Source: an uncultured Burkholderiales bacterium (GTDB lineage: Bacteria > Pseudomonadota > Gammaproteobacteria > Burkholderiales > Burkholderiaceae_C). From it: 40,485 nt of DNA. The stretch is from the NCBI GenBank assembly GCA_903864315.1, contig CAIPFK010000303.1, positions 1 to 40,485 of the forward strand, written 5' to 3'. A program made the position numbers and the translations under genes. Shown here in pieces: positions 7,796-16,790 of the stretch (positions are counted from its first letter, which is position 1; each line of letters starts with the position of its first letter). The notes under the pieces were generated by a model. That model was not told the DNA's origin. It saw only the letters and a list, made by a program, of their open reading frames with translations, and searched no databases.

Positions 7796-9031
7796 TTATG
7801 TGGACTCACCACGGGATCGGGTGTGGCTCACTATGCCGGCTCGGGTGAGCTCATCCACTGCTTGATCACTCAAGCCCAGCGTTTGCTTTAAAACCTCCCG
7901 AGTGTGCTCGCCCACATGGGGTGGGTAGTGCATGGGTTCGTGCTGCAGGCCTTTGATCTTGATGGGGTTGCCCGCCACTTTGACGCTTTGCCCATTCTTG
8001 TCGATCATCTCTTGCACCATGCCACGCTCCAACACTTGTGGGTCATTGAGTGTCTCATCCAAGGTGCTCACCGTGCCCACAGGGATTTGTGCATCAAGCA
8101 GCAGTTGCACCCACTCCAACGCCGGTTTTTTGAGAAACTCTGCTTCAAGTTGTGCCCAAATCTCTTGGCGGTGTGTGTTCCTGGCTTTTCGACCTTTGAG
8201 TCTTTCGTCGTCCCTTAAATCGGTGCGCCCAATCACCTCGCACAAGGACCCCCACATTCGGTCGGTGTTGGCGCACACCACAAAATCTTTGCCGTCACCT
8301 GCAGTGAAGGCACGGTAGCTCGGGATCGATTCATGGCTTCTGCCTTGGGGGCCGGGCACCTTGCCAGAATGTAAATAGTAAGCGGCTTGGTAACTGAGCA
8401 TCGCCACTTGCGCATCCAGCATCGAGATGTCAATGTAGCGACCCACTTGAGTGGTTTTACTGCCCACCAAAGTGGCCAGCACTCCAATCACGCCGTATAA
8501 ACCTGCACTCAAATCGGCCAATGGAATGCCTGCTCGCACGGGTCTACCTTCATGCTCACCCGTGAGGCTCATGCCGCCCGAGAGCGCTTGCACCACCATG
8601 TCGTAGGCGGGGCGATCTCGGTAGGGGCCGGTTTGCCCAAATCCTGAAATGGAGCACCATACCAAGCGAGGATTCAAGGCGTGCACTCTATCCCAAGTGA
8701 TGCCATATTTGGCTAGGCCACCCGGGCGGTGATTCTCCATCAAGACATCACACTCGCAGATGAGTTGTTCCAGCAGCGCCAGCCCCTTGGACTGGCGGTA
8801 ATCGATGACGACACTTTTTTTATTTCGATTGGTGGACAAGAAATAGGCACTTTCTTCTCCCACAAAATTGGGTGGCAAAAGCCGTGTTTGGTCTCCTTGG
8901 CCTGTTTCAATTTTGATGATCTCGGCGCCCAAGTCACCCAGGATTTGTGTGCCAAAGGGGCCAGACAAAAACATCGTCATGTCCAGCACTTTAAGGCCTG
9001 CGAGGACTTGAGTTGAGGGTGGGGTGTTCAT
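7796..9031 (-). CDS. Class III CoA-transferase (CaiB/BaiF family)
   Basis: At 411 residues this is a normal-length family III CoA-transferase, which moves CoA from one acyl-CoA to a carboxylic acid. It has the typical N-terminus LKVLDMTMFLSGPFGTQILG, then EIIKIE, NRNKKSV and ENHRPGG. Asp173 in PLADLSAGLYG matches the catalytic aspartate that forms the acyl anhydride. It sits between the molybdenum hydroxylase genes and a Bug receptor, so activation of the imported acid, or recycling of CoA from the product, is likely. No clear Shine-Dalgarno sequence precedes the ATG at 9031. The actual acyl donor and acceptor are unknown. Confidence 0.93.
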   Translation of the reverse strand: MNTPPSTQVLAGLKVLDMTMFLSGPFGTQILGDLGAEIIKIETGQGDQTRLLPPNFVGEESAYFLSTNRNKKSVVIDYRQSKGLALLEQLICECDVLMENHRPGGLAKYGITWDRVHALNPRLVWCSISGFGQTGPYRDRPAYDMVVQALSGGMSLTGEHEGRPVRAGIPLADLSAGLYGVIGVLATLVGSKTTQVGRYIDISMLDAQVAMLSYQAAYYLHSGKVPGPQGRSHESIPSYRAFTAGDGKDFVVCANTDRMWGSLCEVIGRTDLRDDERLKGRKARNTHRQEIWAQLEAEFLKKPALEWVQLLLDAQIPVGTVSTLDETLNDPQVLERGMVQEMIDKNGQSVKVAGNPIKIKGLQHEPMHYPPHVGEHTREVLKQTLGLSDQAVDELTRAGIVSHTRSRGEST

Positions 9032-9109
9032 GGCGCTTGGGTTGATGTGGTGTTTGGTGTGGAATTCAACGAGTGACTGTTGGCTTCTTGGGAGGGTTGG
9101 GTTTTGGGA

Positions 9110-11485
9110 CTAAAGCACAGGCTCTTGAGGTTGAACTCTGGGCAAATGGCTTTTCCCCAAAGCATGCACTCCCAAAAGAGACACCAATTTCATGGGAGAA
9201 AGTGGGGACTCATTGATCTTGACCCCATACGGCCTCAGTGCATCTTCGACCGCGCTGATGAGGGTGGCGGCCGCGGGAAGGGTGCCCCCTTCGCCCGCCC
9301 CTTTGATACCCAATGGATTCAATGGCGACAAAGACGTCATGTGAAGCACCTCAATGGGGGGCATGTCTGAGGCCATGGGCAACAAATAGTCGCCAAAGTG
9401 CGTGGTGAGCGGTTGACCTTGGCGGTCATAGCGCATGTGTTCATAAAACGCATTGCCGATACCGTGTGCAACACCCCCAATGACTTGTCCATGCACTACT
9501 TTGGGGTTGATGACTCGTCCACAGTCGTGAACCACCACGTAGCGAAGAATTTTCACATGTCCTGTCTCAATGTCCACTTCAACAATGGCGGCATGCGTGC
9601 CGTTGGAATAAGTGGACTGCTTGGGTGAGAAGGTGGACAAGTGCTCGAGTCCCGCGCTCACCCCATCAGGCAGGGAAAAGCCAGGTACACCCCCAGCGAT
9701 GATCGCCACTTCCCGGAAACTTTTCCTCAACTCCTGGGCGCCACGCACAAAGACAAAGCCATCTTCAAGCTCTAAGTCTCCTTCAGGCACTTCCATCATG
9801 GCTGCAGCGATTTTGATGATTTTTTCTCTCACCGCAAGGGCTGCCAAATGCGCTGAACTGCCCGCATTCACCGCCGTTCTCGCAGCAAATGTTCCCACGC
9901 CCATGGCCACCGCTGCCGTGTCCCCAGTCACCACGGTGATGAGGGCTGGGTCAATGCCAAGTTGATCGGCCGCTATTTGCGCCAAAGTCGTGTGATGGGA
10001 TTGTCCCTGTGGCGCCGCACCCGTGTATAAAAAAACACGCCCTGTCGTGGAAATCCGAATCGTCACCGCTTCATAGGGACCCAGACCTGTGCCTTCGACA
10101 TAGTTGGCCAACCCTATTCCAATGTGGCGACCACTGGCCAGTGCCTTGGCTTGTTCAATTTTGAAGGACTCGTAGTCAATGTGCTTTAACGCCATGTCTT
10201 GCGAGCCAGGATAGTCTCCACTGTCGTAAGTCACGGGCTTGCCATCGCGGTAAATCAATCCGACTTTGTAGGGCATTTGCTCGGGCTGGATAAAGTTTCT
10301 GCGTCTAATCTCCGCACGGTCAATGCCAAGCGATTGCGCTGCGCGATCGAGTAGCCTCTCCATCGCAAAGATGGCCTGTGGCCTGCCAGCCCCTCGAACG
10401 GCCGAGGTGGGCACTCGGTTGGTCAGTACCGAGATCATCTCCATTTGGAAGGCGGGCACGACGTAGGGACCTGGGACGGTGGTCGCTGAAATCCATTGAA
10501 CGATAAGCCCTCTTGGCAAATAAGCGCCCGAGTCGTGCAGCAGTCGTCCTTGAAGTCCCAAGATCATCCCGTTCACGTCGAGGGCGAGTTCCATATCCCA
10601 ATATTGATCCCGTTCTTGAAAGGTCGAGGTGAAGTTTTCAAATCGGTCTTCAATCCACTTGACGGGTTTGCCAGTGGCTTTGGCCAGCAGGGGTAGCAAT
10701 GCGTATTCAGCGTAAAACGGTGCCTTGGAGCCAAAACCACCTCCAACATCGGGAGCAATTACACGAATTTGCTGATCCCCCAACTCAAGCATGTCCATGT
10801 AAAAGCGTTTCATCTGGTGAGGCACCTGGGTGCCCAAATGAACCGTGTACTGATCCAAGTGAGTGTCGTATTGAGCCAAGCCTGCTCGGCACTCCATGAA
10901 AAAGGACCCCCCCCGGTGCTGAAAGAATGATTCCTTGACCACCAAGTGAGCGTCATCAAACGCTTGGGCTGCGTTGCCGTACGAAAATGGTACCCGCGCC
11001 GCAATGTTGGAGCTTGCTTGAGTGTGACAAAGCACTGCCCCTTCTTCAATGGCATCTTTGCAGTCGGAGATCGCAGGAAGCACCTCATAGTCGACCAGGA
11101 CCAACTCGGCTGCATCTTCAGCGCGTGCTCGCGAATCGGCCACCACCACCACGATGGGTTCTCCGACATAATGCACCTCTCCTTTGGCCAATACATACGG
11201 CAAAAAGCCTTGTTTGATGGCCGGATTGGGATGGACCAAGGGTATCGGGTGGTCTTGGAGCGCACGGGGTAGGTCGTCGATGGTCCAGACATGAACAACA
11301 CCGGAGAGACTTTGTGCGGCCATGGTGTTAATGCTCGCTATGCGGGCGTGTGCATGGGGGCTCCTGACAAAGGCCAAGTGCAAGGTGCCAGGGATTTGAA
11401 TATCATCTACAAACTGACCTCTTCCTCTGAGGAGTGCTTGGTCCTCAACTCGTGGGCTGGAATGGCCAACACTGGGCGATCTCAT
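9110..11485 (-). CDS. Molybdenum hydroxylase large subunit (xanthine dehydrogenase/CoxL family)
   Basis: This 791-residue molybdopterin-binding subunit belongs to the xanthine oxidase family, which hydroxylates C-H bonds of heterocycles, aldehydes or aryl-CoA esters using water. It shows DVGGGFGSKA (about 246-255), AVRGAGR (362-368) and the catalytic glutamate E732 in GAGEGG. The loop AVRGAGR resembles the form II type (AYRGAGR) and not the AYxCSFR loop of true CO dehydrogenases, so CO oxidation is unlikely. The ATG at 11485 has GGGGAG 6 nt upstream and overlaps the 2Fe-2S subunit gene by 4 nt. No molybdenum-enzyme maturation gene is in the window. Confidence 0.93.
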   Translation of the reverse strand: MRSPSVGHSSPRVEDQALLRGRGQFVDDIQIPGTLHLAFVRSPHAHARIASINTMAAQSLSGVVHVWTIDDLPRALQDHPIPLVHPNPAIKQGFLPYVLAKGEVHYVGEPIVVVVADSRARAEDAAELVLVDYEVLPAISDCKDAIEEGAVLCHTQASSNIAARVPFSYGNAAQAFDDAHLVVKESFFQHRGGSFFMECRAGLAQYDTHLDQYTVHLGTQVPHQMKRFYMDMLELGDQQIRVIAPDVGGGFGSKAPFYAEYALLPLLAKATGKPVKWIEDRFENFTSTFQERDQYWDMELALDVNGMILGLQGRLLHDSGAYLPRGLIVQWISATTVPGPYVVPAFQMEMISVLTNRVPTSAVRGAGRPQAIFAMERLLDRAAQSLGIDRAEIRRRNFIQPEQMPYKVGLIYRDGKPVTYDSGDYPGSQDMALKHIDYESFKIEQAKALASGRHIGIGLANYVEGTGLGPYEAVTIRISTTGRVFLYTGAAPQGQSHHTTLAQIAADQLGIDPALITVVTGDTAAVAMGVGTFAARTAVNAGSSAHLAALAVREKIIKIAAAMMEVPEGDLELEDGFVFVRGAQELRKSFREVAIIAGGVPGFSLPDGVSAGLEHLSTFSPKQSTYSNGTHAAIVEVDIETGHVKILRYVVVHDCGRVINPKVVHGQVIGGVAHGIGNAFYEHMRYDRQGQPLTTHFGDYLLPMASDMPPIEVLHMTSLSPLNPLGIKGAGEGGTLPAAATLISAVEDALRPYGVKINESPLSPMKLVSLLGVHALGKSHLPRVQPQEPVL

Positions 11486-11976
11486 GGTGCACTCCCCGCG
11501 TTTGATTGAGATTGCAAGACTTGAAGTGCAGCCTTGACGATACCCTCATAGCCGGTGCAGCGACACAAATTGCCACTCAAGCGTTCACGCAATTCATCCT
11601 CTGTGGGTGTGATGCCTTCGTTCAAGAGTTCTTGCAGTGTCATGAGCATGCCAGGCGTGCAAAATCCACATTGCAAACCGTGTTGGTCATGAAAAGCGGC
11701 TTGCAAGGGGCTCAAAGCGCCATCTTTGTCGGCCAAACCCTCGATAGTGGTGATGTGGCAGCCCTGGGCTTGCAGGGCAAACATCAAACACCCGCGCACT
11801 GACAATCCATCGACCAAGACCGTGCATGCGCCGCACACTCCGTGCTCGCATCCGACGTGACTACCCGTGAGGTGCAATTCATTTCGCAAAAAGTCCACCA
11901 AATTCATGCGTGCGGGGACCTCGCGTGTGTGCTCCACACCGTTGACGGTAAGGCTTAAAGTTTGGTTGGTGTTCAT
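11482..11976 (-). CDS. Molybdenum hydroxylase 2Fe-2S small subunit
   Basis: This 164-residue electron-transfer subunit has two iron-sulphur centres. The plant-ferredoxin-type cluster uses C43, C48, C51 and C63 (GCEHGVCGACTVLVDG), and the second uses C103, C106, C138 and C140 (QCGFCTPG and NLCRCTGY). All eight cysteines are present and the length is standard. It passes electrons from the molybdenum centre to the FAD subunit. It overlaps both neighbours by 4 nt, giving the FAD, 2Fe-2S, Mo order seen in coxMSL-type operons. Confidence 0.96.
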   Translation of the reverse strand: MNTNQTLSLTVNGVEHTREVPARMNLVDFLRNELHLTGSHVGCEHGVCGACTVLVDGLSVRGCLMFALQAQGCHITTIEGLADKDGALSPLQAAFHDQHGLQCGFCTPGMLMTLQELLNEGITPTEDELRERLSGNLCRCTGYEGIVKAALQVLQSQSNAGSAP

Positions 11977-12860
11977 GCGCTGGCTCGTTTGGTTCTCAGT
12001 GCCATTTGATGGGCACTCTCTAAAGATCGGTATGACAAAACTCGGGCCAAGTGTTGACGGTATTCGGCTGTGATTTGCTCGTCTTGCATGGCCGGTGTTT
12101 GCTGTGCCAATTCAGCCGCCGCTTGCCACGTTGATTGACTGCCCGTGGCACCTATCAAGGCGACTTCAGCATTCTTTAAGCGAACCGGTCCTGAAGAGAT
12201 GCCTGAGAGGACGATGCTCGCTTTGGCAATGCGTTCATTGTGATCAAGCCACAACCTTGTGCCCACTGCAACGATGGCGAAGTCTCCATGCCGACGAGCA
12301 TATTCAATATAAGCATGACCGTGAGAGGGTGCATCGATGGGAATTGCGATGTACTCCAAGATCTCACCAGGCTGCAAGGCGGTTGTCATCAATCCTATGG
12401 CCCAATCCGATGCGGGTATTTGTCGTCTTCCTTGCAAACTCAATGAGTGCATGACTGCATCGGTGAGTGCGCATATTGCCACCAACTCTGCCGACGGATC
12501 CAGGTGACACAGCGAGCCCCCGATGGTGCCCCGGTTGCGGGTTTGTCGATGGCCGACTTGAATCAAGGCCGATTGCAGCACTGGTAAGTGCTCTCGAATG
12601 AGGGGCGAGTACTCCAAGCTTCGCTGTCGAGTCATGGCGCCGATGTGAATGCTTTGACCCACTTGTGCCATGTGGTTGAGCTCTGGGATGAGGTTCAAAT
12701 CGATGAGATTTTTGGGTGTTGCCAGTCGAAAATTCATGAGGGGCACCAATGACTGACCTCCAGCCAATACGCAGGCCTCATCGGTATCATTGAGCAAACG
12801 CAAGGCCTCCTCCATACTTTGGGGGCGGTGGTAATGAAAATCAGCGCATTTCATTTTCAA
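11973..12860 (-). CDS. Molybdenum hydroxylase FAD-binding subunit
   Basis: This 295-residue subunit carries the FAD that accepts electrons from the 2Fe-2S subunit. Both dinucleotide motifs of the family are visible: AGGQS (33-37) and TIGGS (112-116). Two starts are possible, ATG at 12860 or the ATG two codons later, with only a weak ribosome site. The start lies two bases after the TGA of a 40-codon open stretch that continues the thiolase frame. It is separated from the thiolase gene by 125 bp, the longest gap within the operon. Confidence 0.94.
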   Translation of the reverse strand: MKMKCADFHYHRPQSMEEALRLLNDTDEACVLAGGQSLVPLMNFRLATPKNLIDLNLIPELNHMAQVGQSIHIGAMTRQRSLEYSPLIREHLPVLQSALIQVGHRQTRNRGTIGGSLCHLDPSAELVAICALTDAVMHSLSLQGRRQIPASDWAIGLMTTALQPGEILEYIAIPIDAPSHGHAYIEYARRHGDFAIVAVGTRLWLDHNERIAKASIVLSGISSGPVRLKNAEVALIGATGSQSTWQAAAELAQQTPAMQDEQITAEYRQHLARVLSYRSLESAHQMALRTKRASA

Positions 12861-12985
12861 GTGCTTTCAGTGAATGCAAGCTTCGACAGCAATAGTTCGT
12901 GCAAGGTTTGGCTTTTTGTGGTGTGATCGAGCGTGGCCTTGGTGCGTTCATCCAGTTCGCCAGAGCTCCAAAGTCGTGTTTGTGT

Positions 12986-14125
12986 TCAGTTCTTGAAGAT
13001 ATTGATGGAGCACGCTCCGTGGTCAAGGCCTGAGATACCACCTCCCGTGCAATGGGTGAGACCCACGTTGGCGCCCTCCACTTGGCGGCCGTGGGCTTCG
13101 CCTCTGAGTTGCCAGACAATTTCCACCATCTGTGCAACACCTGTGGCGCCAACCGGATGACCTTTGCACAATAAACCTCCACTGGTGTTGACTGGAATTT
13201 TGCCACCCAAGGTGGTGGCACCACTCTCCAAAAGCTCCATGCCTTCGCCTTGTTGGCAAAAACCAAATGCCTCGTAGTACAAAAGCTCGGCAATACTGAA
13301 CGCATCATGGACCTCGGCCACGTGGATGTCTTGAGGACCAATTCCAGTTTGTTCGTAAATTTCTTTTGCCCCTCTGGCCGTGATCTCTGGGATGGTCATG
13401 TCGCGAAAGCCCGTGACGTAGCGACCGGAGGTCAATTCACTGCCAGCAACCCAAACGGGTTTTCGGTCGATTCTTTTGCCAAAATCCTCACTGCAAATGA
13501 TGACCGCTGCTGCGCCATCTCCCGTGGGGCAACAGTGGTGCATGGTGAAGGGGTCCGCCACCGGCTTGCCAGCCATCACCTCTTGGAGAGTCACTTCTTT
13601 TCTGAATTGTGCGTAAGGGTTCAATGCGCCAAGGCGATGCGCTTTGACGGGAATTTGCGATAGCCGTTCAAAGCTTACATTGTGCTCGTGCATGTAGCGG
13701 TTGGCTCGCATGGCATATAAAGCAGGCATGCTCAGGCCCAACTCCACGTCCCAGTCCTCAGGCTGACCGGGCAGCAGTCCGCCACCCAGCATCGTGAGTT
13801 TATCAATGCCAATGATGAGTGCGGTGTCGTACAGACCGGTGGCCACAGCGTGGTATGCCTCTTTGAAAGCGGTTGCTCCACTCGAGCATGCATTCTCGCA
13901 ATTGATCACTGGAATGCCTGTCATACCAATGGGGCGCAAAACACGCTGGCCTGTAAGTCGCCCGCCATAGGCAGAGCCACAATAGACTGCTTGAATTTGC
14001 TCCCTTTGCATCCCGGCGTCCTTCAAGGCGGCCTTGACCACAGGCCAACCCAGGTCTTGAAAGGTGGTGTCTGGGCGTTTGCCAAATTTGGACATCGCTG
14101 CCCCAACAATAGAGACTTTTTGCAT
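12986..14125 (-). CDS. SCP2-type thiolase / thiolase-like aldolase
   Basis: This 379-residue protein is of the thiolase superfamily, SCP-x type. Active-site residues are intact: C80 in ENACSSGA, the VHDAFSI histidine, the GHPVGATG histidine and the late cysteine in THCTGGG. The C-terminus GLDHGACSINIF is typical. Members paired with a DUF35 protein act as thiolases or as CoA-dependent retro-aldolases. A DUF35 gene is two genes upstream in the same operon, so such a complex is likely. The ATG at 14125 has GGAG 7 nt upstream, overlapping the end of the preceding Bug gene. Thiolysis and aldol cleavage cannot be told apart from the sequence alone. Confidence 0.9.
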   Translation of the reverse strand: MQKVSIVGAAMSKFGKRPDTTFQDLGWPVVKAALKDAGMQREQIQAVYCGSAYGGRLTGQRVLRPIGMTGIPVINCENACSSGATAFKEAYHAVATGLYDTALIIGIDKLTMLGGGLLPGQPEDWDVELGLSMPALYAMRANRYMHEHNVSFERLSQIPVKAHRLGALNPYAQFRKEVTLQEVMAGKPVADPFTMHHCCPTGDGAAAVIICSEDFGKRIDRKPVWVAGSELTSGRYVTGFRDMTIPEITARGAKEIYEQTGIGPQDIHVAEVHDAFSIAELLYYEAFGFCQQGEGMELLESGATTLGGKIPVNTSGGLLCKGHPVGATGVAQMVEIVWQLRGEAHGRQVEGANVGLTHCTGGGISGLDHGACSINIFKN

Positions 14126-14129
14126 CTAT

Positions 14130-15101
14130 TTACTCCGTGAACTTTAATTTTCTGTCGATGATGACTTGCCTGAATTTTTGCAAGTCATTTTGAATTTGTT
14201 GCGCCATCTCCTCCGGTGAGCCATTGGCAGGCATGAAGCCCGTGGAGGCTTGCGCTGTGCGAAGTTTCTCGGTTTTGAGGGCCTTGTTCAAAGACTGACT
14301 CAATTTGCCAACGATCTCATCGGGTGTCGCCTTGGTGACCATGAAGCCATTCCAGCCGGTTTGCTCAAACCCAGGGTAACCCAATGACGACAGTGGCGGC
14401 ACATCTTTGAGCAGTGGCCAAGGCCCAGGTGCGGTTGTGGCAAGTGCCGACAGTTGACCGCGCTCAAGAAAGGGCCTGGCGGTCACAATAAAACTAAATG
14501 CCAAACGCCCTGCAATCACTTCTGCAATCATGTCGCCCTCTCCACGGTAGGGGATGTGAATCACATCAATGCCTGTTGCGGCACGAAACATCTCCGATAC
14601 AAAGTGGTGACTCGATCCAATGCCCGCCGAGCCGTAAGCCAAGGCGCCTGGCTTGGCCTTGGCCAAGGTGATGAGGTCGCTCAAAGTTTTGATGCCACTT
14701 TTGGGTGAGACCACCAAGGCAAAGGCGTTGTCGCCAATTTTGCCGATGGGCTTGAAAAGCGAGAGCAAGTCTTGTGTGCTCTCTGGTCTGGCTGCGTAGT
14801 TGGAGGTATTGATTGCACTGCCCAAAAACAAAGTGTAGCCATCCGGTGCAGCCTTGGCCGCTCTATCCATGCCAATGTTACCGGTTGCACCAGTGATGTT
14901 CTCCACGACCACTGGCACGCCCAGGTTCTCGGACATCCCTTCGCTGGCCAGTCTGGCGTTGATGTCAGCGCCAGCGCCAGCGCTAAAGGGGACAATCACT
15001 CGAATGGGGTGTGAGGGAAAGCTTTGAGCGTGAGCGCAGCTGAGGCAGGCCGCGAGGCTCAAGTGTGCCAGCAAGGCGCGAAGTAAAGTCTTGGCTTGCA
15101 T
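14130..15101 (-). CDS. Bug/TctC-family periplasmic solute receptor
   Basis: This 323-residue receptor has a signal peptide ending SCAHAQ (about residue 26), then FPSHPIRVIVPFSAGAGADI, VVVENITGATGNIG, PDGYTLFLG and a YGSAGIGSSHH loop, all standard for the Bug family. The ATG at 15101 has AAGGAG 6 nt upstream. It lies 4 bp before the thiolase gene and 18 bp after the DUF35 gene, an unusual placement of a periplasmic receptor between two parts of one enzyme system. Co-expression suggests its ligand enters this pathway. Confidence 0.93.
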   Translation of the reverse strand: MQAKTLLRALLAHLSLAACLSCAHAQSFPSHPIRVIVPFSAGAGADINARLASEGMSENLGVPVVVENITGATGNIGMDRAAKAAPDGYTLFLGSAINTSNYAARPESTQDLLSLFKPIGKIGDNAFALVVSPKSGIKTLSDLITLAKAKPGALAYGSAGIGSSHHFVSEMFRAATGIDVIHIPYRGEGDMIAEVIAGRLAFSFIVTARPFLERGQLSALATTAPGPWPLLKDVPPLSSLGYPGFEQTGWNGFMVTKATPDEIVGKLSQSLNKALKTEKLRTAQASTGFMPANGSPEEMAQQIQNDLQKFRQVIIDRKLKFTE

Positions 15102-15119
15102 GGCGAGCTCCTTTTTTCA

Positions 15120-15539
15120 TTAATCAATGGGTACAAAGCAATGGCTTAAGTAATCGATGCCGTCCACACCGGTGCGCAAGGTTCCCACGTCTACGCGAAC
15201 CCTTGCCCCACAGCGTGGAGGATGGGGTCCGTTGGTGTCAATGGGACCCATGACGCGCACGCCTTGTGGAAAATCCACATAGCCTATGACGTAGGGCACT
15301 TGCCAACCTTTTCGTGCCAAGTGCAGTTTGGAGTAGGAATAAAGCACGCCACCGTCCCTGAGTAAAAAAGGGAGGATTTCTTCGTCCATGCATTTGGGAC
15401 ACACCAAAGCTTTGGGAAACATGGTTTGATTGCAAGCTTTGCATTGACCCGCCACGATGTGAGCGAGATTTTTTTCATCGACGGTTAGAGAATGGGGTAT
15501 GGCCCATGCTTGGGTTGGAGAGAGTTGTGGTGAGTTCAT
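15120..15539 (-). CDS. DUF35 / Zn-ribbon OB-fold protein, thiolase partner
   Basis: This 139-residue protein has a rubredoxin-like zinc ribbon with C-x2-C pairs (CKACNQTMFPKALVCPKC, about residues 34-51) followed by an OB-fold domain with VLYSYSKLHL and VPYVIGYVDF. DUF35 proteins bind SCP2-type thiolases or aldolases and help form the acyl-CoA site. It is the first gene of the minus-strand operon that includes such a thiolase. The ATG at 15539 has AGGA upstream. A candidate promoter lies at 15613-15640. Confidence 0.9.
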   Translation of the reverse strand: MNSPQLSPTQAWAIPHSLTVDEKNLAHIVAGQCKACNQTMFPKALVCPKCMDEEILPFLLRDGGVLYSYSKLHLARKGWQVPYVIGYVDFPQGVRVMGPIDTNGPHPPRCGARVRVDVGTLRTGVDGIDYLSHCFVPID

Positions 15540-15612
15540 TTTTTCATCCTAAGTCTTCCCAATCTTTGGTGTCAAGGAAACCTTTCCACTGACCGGAAAG
15601 AGTGTGCTTTAT

Positions 15613-15640
15613 CTTATAAATTTTGGTTTTTTGGTGTAAA
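15613..15640 (-). promoter_or_regulatory. Candidate sigma-70 promoter for the minus-strand catabolic operon
   Basis: Read on the minus strand, TTTACA (15640-15635) and TATAAG (15618-15613) are separated by 16 bp, a good match to -35 and -10 elements. It lies about 75 bp upstream of the DUF35 start in the 222-bp gap between the two divergent operons. This is a pattern match only. Confidence 0.5.
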
Positions 15641-15761
15641 CCCTATTGAGGGAAATCGCAATTGGTTTTACGTTGTTGAGTGAACCAGATCGTGTGAATG
15701 AAGGAGGTGATTTTTCGCACGTGTGCTACCATCCACTTCATTTTTGAAGCGGGAGAAGAGC

Positions 15762-16538
15762 GTGAAAATCAAATTGCCTGGCGTGACACTGAACTACGAA
15801 ATTCACGGCCCCAAGGGCGCACCATGGATCACTTTTAGCCATTCATTGGCATGCAGCACGCGGATGTGGGATCCCCAAACCGAGAGTTTGTGCAAAGACT
15901 ATCAAGTGCTGGTCTATGACACGCGTGGACACGGCTTGAGTGAGGCCACTGCGGGTCCCTACGATGTGCAAATGCTCGCCCAAGATGCCTACCATTTGAT
16001 CCAGGCGTTGGGCATCCAAAAAACCCATTTTGTGGGTCTTTCCATGGGAGGCATGACGGGTGCGCAACTCGCACTGGCCCATCCAGAGGTGATTGACCAC
16101 TTGGTGCTGGCCGACACCGGGCATGCGGCCACCCCAGCGGCCAATGCGGCTTGGCAAGATCGCATGGATATGGTTCAAAAGGATGGCATTGAATCGTTGG
16201 TCGAGCCCACACTCAAGCGCTGGTTCACCGAGTCCTTTTACAACGAGAGGTCTCCTGCTTTGCTCAGAGTCGGGGACCAAATTCGGCACACCCCCGTGGC
16301 GGGCCTCTTTGGCTGCATTGGTGCCTTGATGAGTTTGAACCTCACGGACCGATTGAAAGAGATCCGTCTCCCGACCTTGGTGATTGCCGGTGACCAAGAT
16401 GCGGCAGCGGCCAACACCATGTTCATGGGCGAGCAGATTGCTTCATCCAAGTCAGTTTTGCTTCCCAGCGCGTCACACATAGCCAATGTCGAGCAAAGTG
16501 CACTGTTCACCCAGGCGTTGAGAGACTTCTTGAAGTAA
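15762..16538 (+). CDS. Alpha/beta hydrolase, PcaD-like (3-oxoadipate enol-lactonase type)
   Basis: This 258-residue alpha/beta hydrolase has nucleophile S94 in GLSMGG, acid D211 in IAGDQD and H239 in SASHIANVEQ. The sequence VYDTRGHGLSEATAGPYD and the length resemble 3-oxoadipate enol-lactonases, so lactone or ester hydrolysis is likely, though the substrate is unproven. The chosen start is GTG at 15762 with GGGAG 6 nt upstream, because VKIKLPGVTLNY matches family starts. An alternative GTG at 15723 would add 13 residues and lies 12 nt after a perfect AAGGAGGTGA at 15701-15710. It is the first gene of the plus-strand catabolic run. Confidence 0.85.
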   Translation: MKIKLPGVTLNYEIHGPKGAPWITFSHSLACSTRMWDPQTESLCKDYQVLVYDTRGHGLSEATAGPYDVQMLAQDAYHLIQALGIQKTHFVGLSMGGMTGAQLALAHPEVIDHLVLADTGHAATPAANAAWQDRMDMVQKDGIESLVEPTLKRWFTESFYNERSPALLRVGDQIRHTPVAGLFGCIGALMSLNLTDRLKEIRLPTLVIAGDQDAAAANTMFMGEQIASSKSVLLPSASHIANVEQSALFTQALRDFLK

Positions 16539-16790
16539 TCTCAATGGGCCAAAGTTCTAATGCCTTGATCTCTTGATCCCATGATCATTGAATGCGCTGG
16601 CGCATGAGCTGCTTCATGGGGTGCAGATTTTCTAGTGCACGCCAGGGCTGCTTGCTTGACCAGTTCAGCCCCACTCTCGCCTTGTTGAAGTGTCCTCCTG
16701 GATGCGCCCACGTTTGAGTTGTGGGTCTGTGTTTTTTGGGGGGGGAAGTCAACAGAATTTTTTATTTCCGTTTTTTGATGAGTCCATCCC

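Noticed and set aside
9110-12860. Aerobic CO dehydrogenase (coxMSL)
   Set aside because: Gene order fits, but the large-subunit loop is AVRGAGR and not the AYxCSFR loop of true CO dehydrogenases.
16592-16605. Palindrome ATGCGC-TG-GCGCAT
   Set aside because: A short 6-bp stem with a 2-nt loop in a spacer; likely chance, and no T-run or promoter is near.
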